A stretch of 64,000 bases of DNA from Streptomyces sp. ITFR-21. GTDB taxonomy: Bacteria > Actinomycetota > Actinomycetes > Streptomycetales > Streptomycetaceae. Within the stretch, counting starts at the first letter, position 1; the number at the start of each line of letters is the position of its first letter. The DNA is taken from assembly GCF_031844685.1 (NCBI RefSeq), contig NZ_CP134605.1, forward strand, positions 62,001 through 126,000. The letters run 5' to 3'. The translations under genes and the position numbers were made by a program. The notes below the pieces were generated by a model. It was not told the origin of the DNA. It saw only the letters and a program-made list of their open reading frames with translations, and ran no database searches. Positions 35,024 to 43,186 of this stretch are shown piece by piece.

Positions 35024-35959
35024 TCAGGCGAAGTAGTGGCCCTGTTCGAGGTCGGCGAGCAGCCCCGGCCGGGTCGGTTCCCAGCCGAGGAGGTCGCGGG
35101 TGGCCTGAGCCGAGGCGGGGCCGTCGAACCCCCAGAAGCCGCCGAGGAACCCGAGGTACTGCCCGGCCTGCTCGGCGGGGACACTGACGACGGGGACCTC
35201 CAGCCGGGCCGCGAAGACCTCGGCGATCTCGCGGACGGGCACGCCTTCGTCGCCGACCGCGTGCAGCACCGAGCCGGCCGGCGCGGATTCCAGCGCGAGG
35301 CGGAACAGACGGGCGGCGTCGTCGCGGTGGACCGCGGGCCAGCGGTTGGCGCCGTCGCCGACGTAGGCCGCGGCGCCCTTCTGCCGGGCGAAGCCGATCG
35401 CGGTCACGATGAACCCGTTGTCGCCCTCACCGTGCGTGGCCGGCGGCAGCCGTACGACCGAGGAGCGGATGCCGCGGTCGGCGAACGCGAGCGTGAGGTG
35501 GGCGTTGGCCACCCGCCCGTCGGCGCCGCTGACCGGGACCCCGCGGTCCCCGGCGGGCGCGGCCAGCCCGTCGCGCTCGGTGGCCACGACCCCGGGCGCG
35601 AGTCCGAGCACGCCGAGGATGCCGGAGGCGATCACGAACGGCTTGCCGCTGCCGGCCAGCGCCTCGCCGAAGGTCTCGATCGCCGCGCGGTCGGCGGCGG
35701 TGGCGCCGGCGAAATCACCCGCGAAGGCGATGTCGTGCTTGAACGCCAGGTGGACGACCCCGTCGGAGGCGAGGGCGGCGGCGCGCAGGGTCTCCAGGTC
35801 GTCGAGCGAGCCGGCGAGCACCTGGACCCCCTGGGCTCGGAGCGCCTTGGCCGCGGCCTCGGACCGGGCGAGCCCGGTGACCTCGTGGCCGGCGGCGATC
35901 AGCTCGGGGACGAGCCCGCGGCCGATCCAGCCCGACGCTCCGGTGACGAAAACACGCAT
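35024..35959 (-). CDS. SDR/NAD-dependent epimerase-type oxidoreductase
   Basis: A 311-aa extended short-chain dehydrogenase-like protein. The nucleotide-binding VTGASGWIGRGL is at residues 5-16, a GVVHLAFKHD segment follows, and the substrate part contains SVVRLPPATHGEGDNGF. The usual YxxxK is not obvious, so it may be a non-catalytic or NmrA/atypical member. I chose ATG 35959 because GGAGGT lies six bases upstream; an in-frame ATG at 35980 does not. It is divergent from a TetR gene that probably controls it. Confidence 0.88.
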   Translation of the reverse strand: MRVFVTGASGWIGRGLVPELIAAGHEVTGLARSEAAAKALRAQGVQVLAGSLDDLETLRAAALASDGVVHLAFKHDIAFAGDFAGATAADRAAIETFGEALAGSGKPFVIASGILGVLGLAPGVVATERDGLAAPAGDRGVPVSGADGRVANAHLTLAFADRGIRSSVVRLPPATHGEGDNGFIVTAIGFARQKGAAAYVGDGANRWPAVHRDDAARLFRLALESAPAGSVLHAVGDEGVPVREIAEVFAARLEVPVVSVPAEQAGQYLGFLGGFWGFDGPASAQATRDLLGWEPTRPGLLADLEQGHYFA

Positions 35960-36015
35960 GGGAACCTCCAGGACGGACATGGGCGCCTGCCGGGCGGAGG
36001 TGCGGCGGCCGGCCC

Positions 36016-36049
36016 TTGATGTCAGCCGCTATTCTTTGTACGGTCGTAC
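36016..36049 (+). promoter_or_regulatory. tetR promoter with overlapping palindromic operator
   Basis: TTGATG (36016-36021), a 17-base spacer and TACGGT (36039-36044) form a promoter toward the TetR gene. The palindrome-like GTACG-GT-CGTAC at 36038-36049 covers the -10. A TetR dimer bound here would block its own promoter and, lying between divergent starts, probably the SDR gene. Confidence 0.5.
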
Positions 36050-36087
36050 CAGAAATGTCAAGCCGAGGACCACCACGGGAGGCAGCG

Positions 36088-36657
36088 ATGGCGGGGCGGC
36101 CCGTCGACCATCAGCGGCGGGCGGAGTTGCTCGACGCGGTGGTCGACTACACGGTCGAGCACGGGTTCTCCGAGGTGTCGTGGCGGCCGGTCGCCACTGC
36201 CCTCGGGGTGTCGACCACGACCCTGGTGCACCGCTTCGGCACCAAGGAGCAGATGCTGGCGGCCATCCTCGGGCGCCTGCGGGAGCGCATCGTCGCGGCC
36301 ACCGGCGAGACGCTCGGCGAGCAGCCCGGCCTGGCGGCGGCGGCGCGTGCCGCGTGGACCCGGACCTCCGATCCGCGGCGGTGGGCGGAGTTCCGGCTGT
36401 TCTTCGCGGTCTACGGACGCGCCCTCCAGGCGCCGGAGCAGTTCGCGGGATTCCTGGAGCGGGTGGTGGCGGACTGGATGGGGAACCTGCTCGAGGCCCA
36501 GGGACCGGACACCGACCGGGCGACGGCGACACGCGGGGCCACCCTGGTGGTCGCCACGATCCGCGGACTGCTGCTCGACCTGCTCGCCACCGGCGACCGG
36601 GACCGGGTCCAGGACGCGGCCGAGAACTTCCTCGCCATGCTCGAACACCGGGCGTGA
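36088..36657 (+). CDS. TetR/AcrR-family transcriptional regulator
   Basis: A 189-aa repressor-type protein. The N-terminal helix-turn-helix (about residues 8-52) reads AELLDAVVDYTVEHGFSEVS, then ALGVSTTTLVHRFGTKEQML; the remainder is a helical ligand-binding domain. GGGAGG precedes the ATG at 36088. Divergent from the SDR gene with a shared 128-base control region holding a candidate operator. The inducer is likely a substrate of the SDR enzyme, by analogy with other divergent TetR pairs. Confidence 0.92.
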   Translation: MAGRPVDHQRRAELLDAVVDYTVEHGFSEVSWRPVATALGVSTTTLVHRFGTKEQMLAAILGRLRERIVAATGETLGEQPGLAAAARAAWTRTSDPRRWAEFRLFFAVYGRALQAPEQFAGFLERVVADWMGNLLEAQGPDTDRATATRGATLVVATIRGLLLDLLATGDRDRVQDAAENFLAMLEHRA

Positions 36658-36710
36658 GACTCGAACACCCGACGGGAGAAGGGCCTGACCTGCGGCGCGA
36701 GCGGGCTCTT

Positions 36711-36743
36711 TGCCTGTGAGGCATGTTCGTTGCCTCACAGGCA
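36711..36743. promoter_or_regulatory. Perfect 13-bp inverted repeat upstream of the XRE-cupin gene
   Basis: Arms TGCCTGTGAGGCA (36711-36723) and TGCCTCACAGGCA (36731-36743) flank a 7-base spacer. The right arm overlaps a possible -35 (TTGCCT, 36730-36735) about 36 bases before the gene start. Each arm also contains an internal partial palindrome. This is very likely the binding site of a dimeric regulator, perhaps the product itself. Confidence 0.65.
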
Positions 36744-36765
36744 CGCAACCTGTTTCCATGGGCGC

Positions 36766-37398
36766 ATGGACGCGACGCACACCGCGGCACCGGCTCTCGG
36801 CGAGGACCTCGTACTGGCCCCCCGGCTGCGGGAGCGCCGACTGGCGGGCGGGCTCACCCTGGAGTCCGCGGCCCACCGGCTCGGGCTCTCGGCGGCCCAC
36901 CTGTCCCGGCTGGAGTCCGGGCTGCGCCAGCCCTCGCTGCCCGTACTGCTGGGCCTCGCCCGGCTGTACGGGACCACCGTCTCCGACCTGCTCGGGGAGA
37001 CGACGGCCGAGCCCGACCCCGTCGTACGCGGCGACCGGATGCCCGCGGTGCCGGCCGGCGGCTGGACCTACCGGCGGGCCGGCGGCACCGGCCGGGCGAT
37101 GCAGGCCCTGCGGGTGCACGTGCCGGCACGGGCGCAGCAGGCGCTTGTCCGGGTGCACCCCGGCGAGGAGTGGCTCTACGTCACCGCGGGCGAGCTGGAG
37201 CTGACCCTCGGCGAGCGCGTCCACCGGCTGGCCGCCGGGGACTCGGCGCACTTCGACTCGCTGGTGCCGCACCGGCTGGCCGCCGCCGGGTCCGCCGGGA
37301 CCGACCTGCTCTTCGTCCACACCTTGATGCAGAGCGAGACCTCGACCCTGTGCATCGGGCCGCGGGAGACCACCGACAGCAGAGGAGACCGGCCATGA
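36766..37398 (+). CDS. XRE-family regulator with C-terminal cupin domain
   Basis: A 210-aa DNA-binding protein. A helix-turn-helix of the Cro/C1 type (about 20-75: LTLESAAHRLGLSAAHLSRL, then LPVLLGLARLYGTTVSDLL) is joined to a small-molecule-sensing cupin barrel (about 110-190, with VRVHPGEEWLYVTAGELEL and GDSAHFDSLVPHRLA). Such proteins usually repress a transporter or catabolic gene. It overlaps the following small membrane-protein gene by four bases (ATGA). A strong palindrome lies in its promoter. Confidence 0.92.
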   Translation: MDATHTAAPALGEDLVLAPRLRERRLAGGLTLESAAHRLGLSAAHLSRLESGLRQPSLPVLLGLARLYGTTVSDLLGETTAEPDPVVRGDRMPAVPAGGWTYRRAGGTGRAMQALRVHVPARAQQALVRVHPGEEWLYVTAGELELTLGERVHRLAAGDSAHFDSLVPHRLAAAGSAGTDLLFVHTLMQSETSTLCIGPRETTDSRGDRP

Positions 37399-37580
37399 CC
37401 GCCACCACCGGGATCGAGCCCACCGCTGTGCCCGCCGCACCCGGCGTGGCCCGGACCAGCAACGGCAGCGAGAAGCGCAAGGAGCGCGGGGTCGTCCTGC
37501 GGGTGCTGGTCTACGTCGTCGCGGCCCATCTGCTGGCCTTCTACCTGTGGCTGATGTTCGCGGTGATCGGCAAGCGGTGA
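37395..37580 (+). CDS. 61-aa single-pass membrane protein (DUF6126-like)
   Basis: The protein has a soluble N-terminus, a charged EKRKERG stretch, and a C-terminal membrane helix (VLVYVVAAHLLAFYLWLMF) ending in FAVIGKR. The ATG overlaps the stop of the XRE-cupin gene, so the two are made together. I believe it belongs to DUF6126, a small family encoded next to such regulators, though I cannot check. It may be a tail-anchored partner of the regulator or of a transporter. Confidence 0.75.
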   Translation: MTATTGIEPTAVPAAPGVARTSNGSEKRKERGVVLRVLVYVVAAHLLAFYLWLMFAVIGKR

Positions 37581-37620
37581 CCGGCGGAGGCCGGCCGGGC
37601 GGTCCCGGCGGGCACCGGCG

Positions 37621-37660
37621 CGGACGGCCGGCCTTCCCCGCGGGGAGGGCCGGCCGTCCG
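37621..37660. terminator. Bidirectional hairpin between DUF6126-like and rodlin genes
   Basis: Two 20-base arms (37621-37640 and 37641-37660), complementary except for one position, meet with no loop bases. They separate converging genes. Confidence 0.75.
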
Positions 37661-37676
37661 CCGTCGCCGGCCGCGC

Positions 37677-38081
37677 TCAGCGGTTGGCGGCGCCGTTGCC
37701 GGACAGCACCGGGATGTCGTCCGCGATGTGCGACAGCGGCTCGTCACCCTTGGACTGGGTGGAGTTCTCCGCGCACTGCTGGTTCTGCGGCGAGGCGAGC
37801 ACGTTGACGTCCTGCACGGTGATCGGGATCAGACCGATCAGCGAACCGACGTTGGCCTTGATCGGGGCACCGAGGCACAGCTTGTTCAGGGAGCCCTGCA
37901 CCAGGCCGATCTGCGGGCTGAGGCTCCCGCCGGTGACGGTGTTGCCGTACGCCTGGGTGGCACCGTTGCCGTTGACGGTGGTGGTCCCCTGATCGTTGCC
38001 GATGGCGGAGGCGGTGCCGGCACCGCCGGCGATCACGGCCGCGGCCAGACCACAGGCGGCCAGAGCACTACGGGTACGCAT
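37677..38081 (-). CDS. Rodlin (RdlA/RdlB-family) surface protein
   Basis: A 134-aa secreted protein. A signal peptide (about 1-26, cleaved at ASA-IG) is followed by the rodlin pattern: GNGATQAYGN, GSLSPQIGLVQGSLNKLCLG, KANVGSLIGLIPITVQDVNV, SPQNQQCAENSTQSKGDEPL and DDIPVLSGNG, with two conserved cysteines. Rodlins order chaplin fibrils into the rodlet layer on aerial hyphae and spores. Many species carry a divergent pair; only one copy is here. AGGAGA precedes the ATG by three bases. Confidence 0.93.
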   Translation of the reverse strand: MRTRSALAACGLAAAVIAGGAGTASAIGNDQGTTTVNGNGATQAYGNTVTGGSLSPQIGLVQGSLNKLCLGAPIKANVGSLIGLIPITVQDVNVLASPQNQQCAENSTQSKGDEPLSHIADDIPVLSGNGAANR

Positions 38082-38369
38082 ATGTCTCCTATCAATGACG
38101 AAAGTGCGAAGCGGGAGCAAAATACCGGCTCTACCCGCCGGAACCGCCCCGTTCACCCGAATATCGGTGAGTCGCGTGGCGCCGCCCGCCGACCGGGTCC
38201 CCCGCGGGAGTGAACGGCGGACATCGCCGCATACCGGCAGGTACCGGCGAAGATCGGCAGACGCGGACGAAGGCCACCGCACGGCGCGGACTCGGCGGAC
38301 GGCGCGCCAGGACACAGCCTGACGTGATCGAATAGGCCGCACGCCGCAGGCACATGAAAGAAGGCACCG

Positions 38370-38588
38370 ATGTCGCTGCCCCCCGACGCGTGGCACCCCG
38401 GCCTCCCCGGCCGGCGCCGCGCGCCGTACGCGCACCCGTACCGCCGCCCGGTCCCGCCCGCACCGGAGCGGTCCGCGCGGCCCGCGGGCGCCGAGGACGT
38501 CGGGGCCGCCCCCCGCACCGGTGTGGTACGGGCGTCGGGCGGGCACTGGACGGGAGCCGCCGTGCGGCTCGGGACGTCGAACCGGTAA
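38370..38588 (+). CDS. 72-aa hypothetical protein
   Basis: A small Pro/Arg/Ala-rich ORF beginning MSLPPDAWHPGLPGRRRAPY and ending in TAA. GAAGG lies six bases before the ATG, a fair ribosome site, and the frame fits the divergent space opposite the rodlin gene. The sequence has low complexity and matches nothing I know, so it might not be a gene. It ends 75 bases before the PP2C phosphatase start. Confidence 0.4.
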   Translation: MSLPPDAWHPGLPGRRRAPYAHPYRRPVPPAPERSARPAGAEDVGAAPRTGVVRASGGHWTGAAVRLGTSNR

Positions 38589-38663
38589 CGGAAGGTGAAG
38601 TCCGGACAGGCGGGTGACGGTGACGGCCCTAGCCTGGAAGACACGCGGGAAGGAGAAGTCACC

Positions 38664-39902
38664 GTGCTGCGACGAGTCCCCGACGGCCGGCGCCCCCCGC
38701 ACCGCGCGGGCGGCCTCCTCGGCACGGCCATGGGCGCGGCAGCCCGGTCCGGGGAGCACGGGGTGCCGCTGCCGCTGACCGTGCTGCCGTACGCGGTGAT
38801 GGCGCTGGTCGCCGTGGTGGACGGGGTGGCGGGCGCGAGCGTCGGCCTGCTGCCGCTGGTCTCGCTCGGGCCGGCCTTCGCCGGGCTGATCGGCACCTGG
38901 GTGCGTACCGCGGTGATCGGGGCGCTGGCGGTGGCCGTGGTGTGCGCGCTGGGCGTGGCGGACGGGCTGTTCGCCGAGCGGCGGGGTTTCGCCGCCATCG
39001 GCGCGGTGATCGGCGTCACCGTCGCGGGCGTGATCGCCGCGGTGACCCGGCAGCGGCGCGAGGCGGAGCTGGCCAGCGTACGGTCGATCGCCGAGGTCGC
39101 CCAGCGGGTGCTGCTGCGCCCGGTGCCGCGCAGCGCGGGGCACCTGCGGGCGGCCGTCTCGTACACCTCGGCGGTGGCCGAGGCGCGGATCGGCGGCGAC
39201 CTGTACGAGGTGGTGGCCTCGCCCGCCGGGGTCCGGGTGATCATCGGCGATGTGCAGGGCAAGGGCCTGGAGGCGGTCGAGACGGCCGCGGTGGTGCTGG
39301 GCGCGTTCCGGGAGGCGGCGTACGACGAGAAGACCCTGGAGGGGGTCGGGGAGCGGGTGCAGCGCGCCGCCGACCGCACGGTCAGCGGGGGCGAGAAGTT
39401 CGTCACGGCGCTGATGGCCGAGATCAGCCCGCAGGACGGCACGACGCTGCTCAACTTCGGGCACCCGCCGCCGATGGTGGTCTCCCCCGACGGCACGGTG
39501 GTCTTCCCCGAGCCGCCGGTGTACTCGCTGCCGCTGGGCCTCGGCATGCGCCAGGCGGAGTCGGCGGTCCCCTTCGCGGTGTCGTTCCGACCGGGCGACC
39601 AGCTGCTGCTGTACACCGACGGCGTCACCGAGGCGCGGAACGCGGCCGGGGCGTTCTACCCGCTGGCCGGGCGCGCCCCGCTGCTGTCCGAGGCGGACCC
39701 GGAGCACGCGCTGGAGGTGCTGCGCGCGGATCTGATCCGGCATACCGAGGGCCCGCTGCACGACGACGCGGCGATGCTGCTGCTGCGCTACCGCGAACCG
39801 GCCATCCTGCCGGCCGACCGCGTCGTGGGCGCCACCATGGCCGATCTCTCGGGCGACGGCGGCGACGGCGACGAACCCGTGGCGGGGGCCGCCGCCTCCT
39901 GA
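38664..39902 (+). CDS. PP2C (SpoIIE-type) protein phosphatase with membrane domain
   Basis: A 412-aa protein with four predicted N-terminal helices (about 35-130) and a cytoplasmic SpoIIE-type PP2C phosphatase domain (about 165-385). Metal-binding residues are in AEARIGGDLYEVV, IIGDVQGKG, LLLYTDGVTEARN and LHDDAAMLLL. It likely dephosphorylates a serine on an anti-anti-sigma protein, linking a membrane signal to sigma-factor release. The GTG at 38664 is preceded by GGAAGGAG. The -10-like TAGCCT is at 38630-38635. Confidence 0.92.
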   Translation: MLRRVPDGRRPPHRAGGLLGTAMGAAARSGEHGVPLPLTVLPYAVMALVAVVDGVAGASVGLLPLVSLGPAFAGLIGTWVRTAVIGALAVAVVCALGVADGLFAERRGFAAIGAVIGVTVAGVIAAVTRQRREAELASVRSIAEVAQRVLLRPVPRSAGHLRAAVSYTSAVAEARIGGDLYEVVASPAGVRVIIGDVQGKGLEAVETAAVVLGAFREAAYDEKTLEGVGERVQRAADRTVSGGEKFVTALMAEISPQDGTTLLNFGHPPPMVVSPDGTVVFPEPPVYSLPLGLGMRQAESAVPFAVSFRPGDQLLLYTDGVTEARNAAGAFYPLAGRAPLLSEADPEHALEVLRADLIRHTEGPLHDDAAMLLLRYREPAILPADRVVGATMADLSGDGGDGDEPVAGAAAS

Positions 39903-39924
39903 GCCGCGGGCACGCGGCGCCGGG

Positions 39925-40632
39925 TCAGCGGCAGTCGGGATGGCCCCAGCCGTCGCCGTTCTTCGTGATCGGCTCGCCGGGCGCGTAGGCGCGTCCGCAG
40001 CGGCACCTGCCGGGGTACTTCGCCTTCAGCGTGCGGGGCGGCCCGGCGTTCTTGGCCGGCTTCCGGGAGGAGCCGGCCGGCCCGGCGGCGGACGCCGCGC
40101 CGGAGGTGCGGACCGGGCCGGACGCCCCCCCGCCGCCGGTGGCCGACGGCGGCGGCGGGGGTGAGCCGAGGCCGCTGCCCGCGGCCTGCTGGGTGACGGC
40201 GGCCTGGCTCGCGGCACGGTCGGCGAAGTCGTTGAGCCGGTCGCCGCCGACCTGGTGCGCGGGGACGTAGCGGAACTCGACCGGGCGGCCGGTGAGCAGC
40301 CCGTCGATCCTGACCACCAGGTCCTGGTTGGCGACGGGCTTGCCGGCCGAGGTCTTCCAGCCCTTGCGCTTCCAGCCGGGCAGCCAGGTGGTGACGGCCT
40401 TCATCGCGTACTGGGAGTCCATCCGGATCTCCAGCGGCGCCGCCGGGTCCGCGGCGGCCAGCAGCCGCTCCAGGGCGGTCAGCTCGGCGACGTTGTTGGT
40501 GGCGGTGCCCAGCGGCCCCGCCTCCCAGCGGACCGGCTCGCCCGACCCGTCGGCGATGACCCATGCCCAGCCGGCCGGTCCCGGATTGCCCTTGGATGCC
40601 CCGTCACACGCGGCGATGATGCGCTCGACCAC
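39925..40632 (-). CDS. rnhA: Ribonuclease HI with C-terminal Cys/His module
   Basis: A 235-aa protein. The RNase H domain (about 1-148) carries the catalytic acidic residues in ACDGASKGNPGP, TNNVAELTALE, IRMDSQYAM and GGDRLNDFADRA, so it should cleave RNA in RNA-DNA hybrids. A Pro/Ser/Gly/Ala linker leads to a C-terminal module with CRCG and HPDC, which looks like a small zinc site (about 205-235). Such C-terminal modules occur in actinobacterial RNase H proteins, perhaps for nucleic-acid binding. It is convergent with the PP2C gene. Confidence 0.9.
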   Translation of the reverse strand: MVERIIAACDGASKGNPGPAGWAWVIADGSGEPVRWEAGPLGTATNNVAELTALERLLAAADPAAPLEIRMDSQYAMKAVTTWLPGWKRKGWKTSAGKPVANQDLVVRIDGLLTGRPVEFRYVPAHQVGGDRLNDFADRAASQAAVTQQAAGSGLGSPPPPPSATGGGGASGPVRTSGAASAAGPAGSSRKPAKNAGPPRTLKAKYPGRCRCGRAYAPGEPITKNGDGWGHPDCR

Positions 40633-40802
40633 CCCCCGATCATGCCAGTCCGCCGGGGTCCGCCCGTACCTCGCCCCCGGACGCCTCCCGCGGGCCGGGC
40701 GCGGGCGGCCCGGCTACGGCGTTCGCGCGTCCCGGACTGCGGGAGGCACGACGGGGACGGAGCATGGGGGTACGGCACGCGAACCGGACGAAAGGGCGTC
40801 GG

Positions 40803-42764
40803 ATGGGCGGTGGAGGAGACGAGCCCGCGCCGGAGCAGGACAGATCCGGCCGGGACCCGGACCGGGGGCAGGACGCGCCGGCGCGGGACACCGGCCGGCA
40901 GGGACCGGACCGGCGTCCGCGGGAGGGGCGGCCGGACGCGTGGGCCCCGGACGGGGGTGCGCCCGGCCCGGGGACACCCCTCGCCGGGCAGCCGGACGCC
41001 TCGGACCAGGACCTGTCCGAACTGCGGCAGATCGACGCGCTGAACCGGCTCGACCCGGCACGGCCCGGCGGCGCGCCGCCCGAGTCCGGCGCCCGGCGCC
41101 GCGACCTCCAGGTGTTCGGCGCCGGGCACGATCTCGCCGGGGCCGACTCGCTGACCGACGTGCTGAAGGCGGTGGCGCGGCTGCGCGCGCCGGACTTCGA
41201 CCTGGACGGCCTGGCGGTGTTCGCGGTGACAGGGAGGTTCCTGGACAGCGTGGGCCAGCACGGTTTCCGGCGCCCGGACACCCGTCGCACGGTGCGGATA
41301 TCGCTGTCGACGCGGTACCCGGCCGTCGACGTCGTCAGGAGCGGGCAGCCGGTGTACCTGCCGACCGCCGCCGCGTACCGCGAGCGCTATCCGGCGGCCT
41401 GGCCGATGACCGCGCTCGTGGGCCGCACGGCCTGGGCGTTCCTGCCGCTGGTGACGGCCGGGCGGATCACCGGGGTGTGGCTGGCGGCCTTCCGAACGCC
41501 GGTGGGGTTCACCGCGCAGGAGAGGGCTCTGCTGATGGCGACCGCCCGGCTGCTGGCCCAGGCGCTGGAGCGCACCCGCACCGGTGAGGCGGAGCTGGCG
41601 CTGTCCCGGGGCCTGCGGCGCAGTATGGGCGCGGTGGATCCGGCGCTGCCGGGGCTGACCCTGGCCACGCGCTACGTGCCCACCGGCGGCGGGCTGGTGG
41701 TCGGCGGCGACTGGTACGACTGCATCAACCTGCCGACCGGGCGGCTGGGGCTGGTCGTCGGCGACGTGCAGGGCCACGACGTGCACGCGGCCGGGCTGAT
41801 GGCCCAGCTGCGGACGGCGGTGCACGCCTACGCGGCCGAGGGGCACGGGCCGGACGCGGTGCTGTCGCGGACCTCGCGTTTTCTGACCGCCCTGGACGCG
41901 GACCGGTTCGCCACCTGCCTCTACGTCGACGCCGACCCGGCGACCGGTGTGCTGCAAATCGCCAGGGCCGGGCATCCGCACCCGGTGCTGCGGATGCCGG
42001 ACGGCACGTGTGTGATCAAGCACATCCGCGGCGGGCTGCCGCTGGGGCTGATGCCCGACGCGGACGACTACCCGGTCAGCGTGGTGGAGCTGCGTCCCGA
42101 GGAGGTGATGCTGCTGTGCACCGACGGGCTGATCGAGACCGGCGGGTTCGACATGTACACGGGCTGGGTCCGGGTCAGGGACGCCCTGGTACCGGGTCCC
42201 GCGGACGACCTGGAGGCGATGGCCGACCGGCTGATCCAGGCGGTCGGCAGCCCGATGTCCGGGACCGACGACGCTCGGCTCCCGCCGCGCAACGAGGACG
42301 ACATCGCGCTGCTCCTGCTGCGCCGGGACAGCGGGCCGCAGCCGGCCGCGGTGCCCGAGCGGCGGCTGGTGCTGGCGATCGAGCAGGACCAGGCGGAGGG
42401 GGTGGCCGAGGCCCGCACCGAGTTGCGGTCGCTGCTGCACGACTGGGCGCGGCCCGACCAGGTGGACACCGCGGTGCTGCTGTCGTCCGAGCTGCTGGGC
42501 AACGTCCTGATGCACACCGACCAGCCGGCCGCGCTGGTGGCGACCGTCACCGGGAAGCCGGGCCGGCGGACCCTGCGGGTGGAGGTGGCCGACAGCGGCG
42601 ACGGGCTGCCGCACCAGCGGGCGCCCGGTGAGATGGCCTCGTCCGGGCGCGGTCTGGTGCTGCTGGACATCCTGTCCGACCAGTGGGGCGTACGGCCGAA
42701 GCCGGAGGGCAAGACGGTGTGGTTCGCGATGCAGGAGGCCGGGGACCCCGGCGAGGAGGGCTAG
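40803..42764 (+). CDS. GAF-PP2C phosphatase-anti-sigma-type ATPase fusion
   Basis: A 653-aa signalling protein. After a long disordered charged N-terminus (about 1-90) come a GAF-like sensor (about 105-255), a SpoIIE-type PP2C domain (about 270-500; VVGGDWYDCINL, LVVGDVQGHD, LLCTDGLIETG, NEDDIALLLL) and an HATPase_c domain of the RsbW type (about 515-645; ELLGNVLMHT, VADSGDGLP, SSGRGLVLLDILSD). It can thus combine kinase-like and phosphatase activities on anti-anti-sigma proteins. ATG 40803 is chosen for GAAAGG seven bases upstream; ATG 40764 is the alternative. Confidence 0.92.
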   Translation: MGGGGDEPAPEQDRSGRDPDRGQDAPARDTGRQGPDRRPREGRPDAWAPDGGAPGPGTPLAGQPDASDQDLSELRQIDALNRLDPARPGGAPPESGARRRDLQVFGAGHDLAGADSLTDVLKAVARLRAPDFDLDGLAVFAVTGRFLDSVGQHGFRRPDTRRTVRISLSTRYPAVDVVRSGQPVYLPTAAAYRERYPAAWPMTALVGRTAWAFLPLVTAGRITGVWLAAFRTPVGFTAQERALLMATARLLAQALERTRTGEAELALSRGLRRSMGAVDPALPGLTLATRYVPTGGGLVVGGDWYDCINLPTGRLGLVVGDVQGHDVHAAGLMAQLRTAVHAYAAEGHGPDAVLSRTSRFLTALDADRFATCLYVDADPATGVLQIARAGHPHPVLRMPDGTCVIKHIRGGLPLGLMPDADDYPVSVVELRPEEVMLLCTDGLIETGGFDMYTGWVRVRDALVPGPADDLEAMADRLIQAVGSPMSGTDDARLPPRNEDDIALLLLRRDSGPQPAAVPERRLVLAIEQDQAEGVAEARTELRSLLHDWARPDQVDTAVLLSSELLGNVLMHTDQPAALVATVTGKPGRRTLRVEVADSGDGLPHQRAPGEMASSGRGLVLLDILSDQWGVRPKPEGKTVWFAMQEAGDPGEEG

Positions 42765-43186
42765 GGTCTGTCGGCGGGGCCGGGCGGGGACAGGGCGGCG
42801 GACGGGCGGCCGACGCGGCGGACGGCGGCCAGGAACTCGGCGTTGGTCGCGCCCTTGACCAGGTACTCCCTGGCGCCCGCGGACCGCATCGAGGCGACCG
42901 TGCCGGCGTCGGCGTACGCGGAGAAGGCCAGGATGCCGGTGTCGGGGGCGGTGTGGGCGATCCGGCGGGCGGTCTCGGGGCCGCCGCCGGGGAAGCGCAC
43001 GTCCAGCACCACGACGTGCGGTCGCAGCAGGGTGACGAGCCGGACCGCGTCGTCGGTGTCGGCGGCCGAGCCGGCCGGTTCCAGGTCCGGCTGGGCCGCC
43101 AGGAGCTCGGTCAGGACGTCGCGGAGCAGGTCGTTGTCGTCGCAGACCAGCACGCGCAGCACGGCGGGGTCGGGCGGCCCGGTCAC
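42761..43186 (-). CDS. Receiver-only response regulator
   Basis: A 141-aa protein consisting only of a CheY-like receiver: acidic pair in LVCDDNDLLRDV, phosphorylation aspartate in VVVLDVRFPG, and the switch residues in LAFSAYADAG and YLVKGATN. There is no output domain, so it may act as a phosphate sink or protein-binding switch for the kinase upstream, whose stop it overlaps (GTGA). Its TAG stop shares bases with the TAG stop of the convergent GAF-PP2C gene (42761-42764). Confidence 0.9.
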   Translation of the reverse strand: MTGPPDPAVLRVLVCDDNDLLRDVLTELLAAQPDLEPAGSAADTDDAVRLVTLLRPHVVVLDVRFPGGGPETARRIAHTAPDTGILAFSAYADAGTVASMRSAGAREYLVKGATNAEFLAAVRRVGRPSAALSPPGPADRP

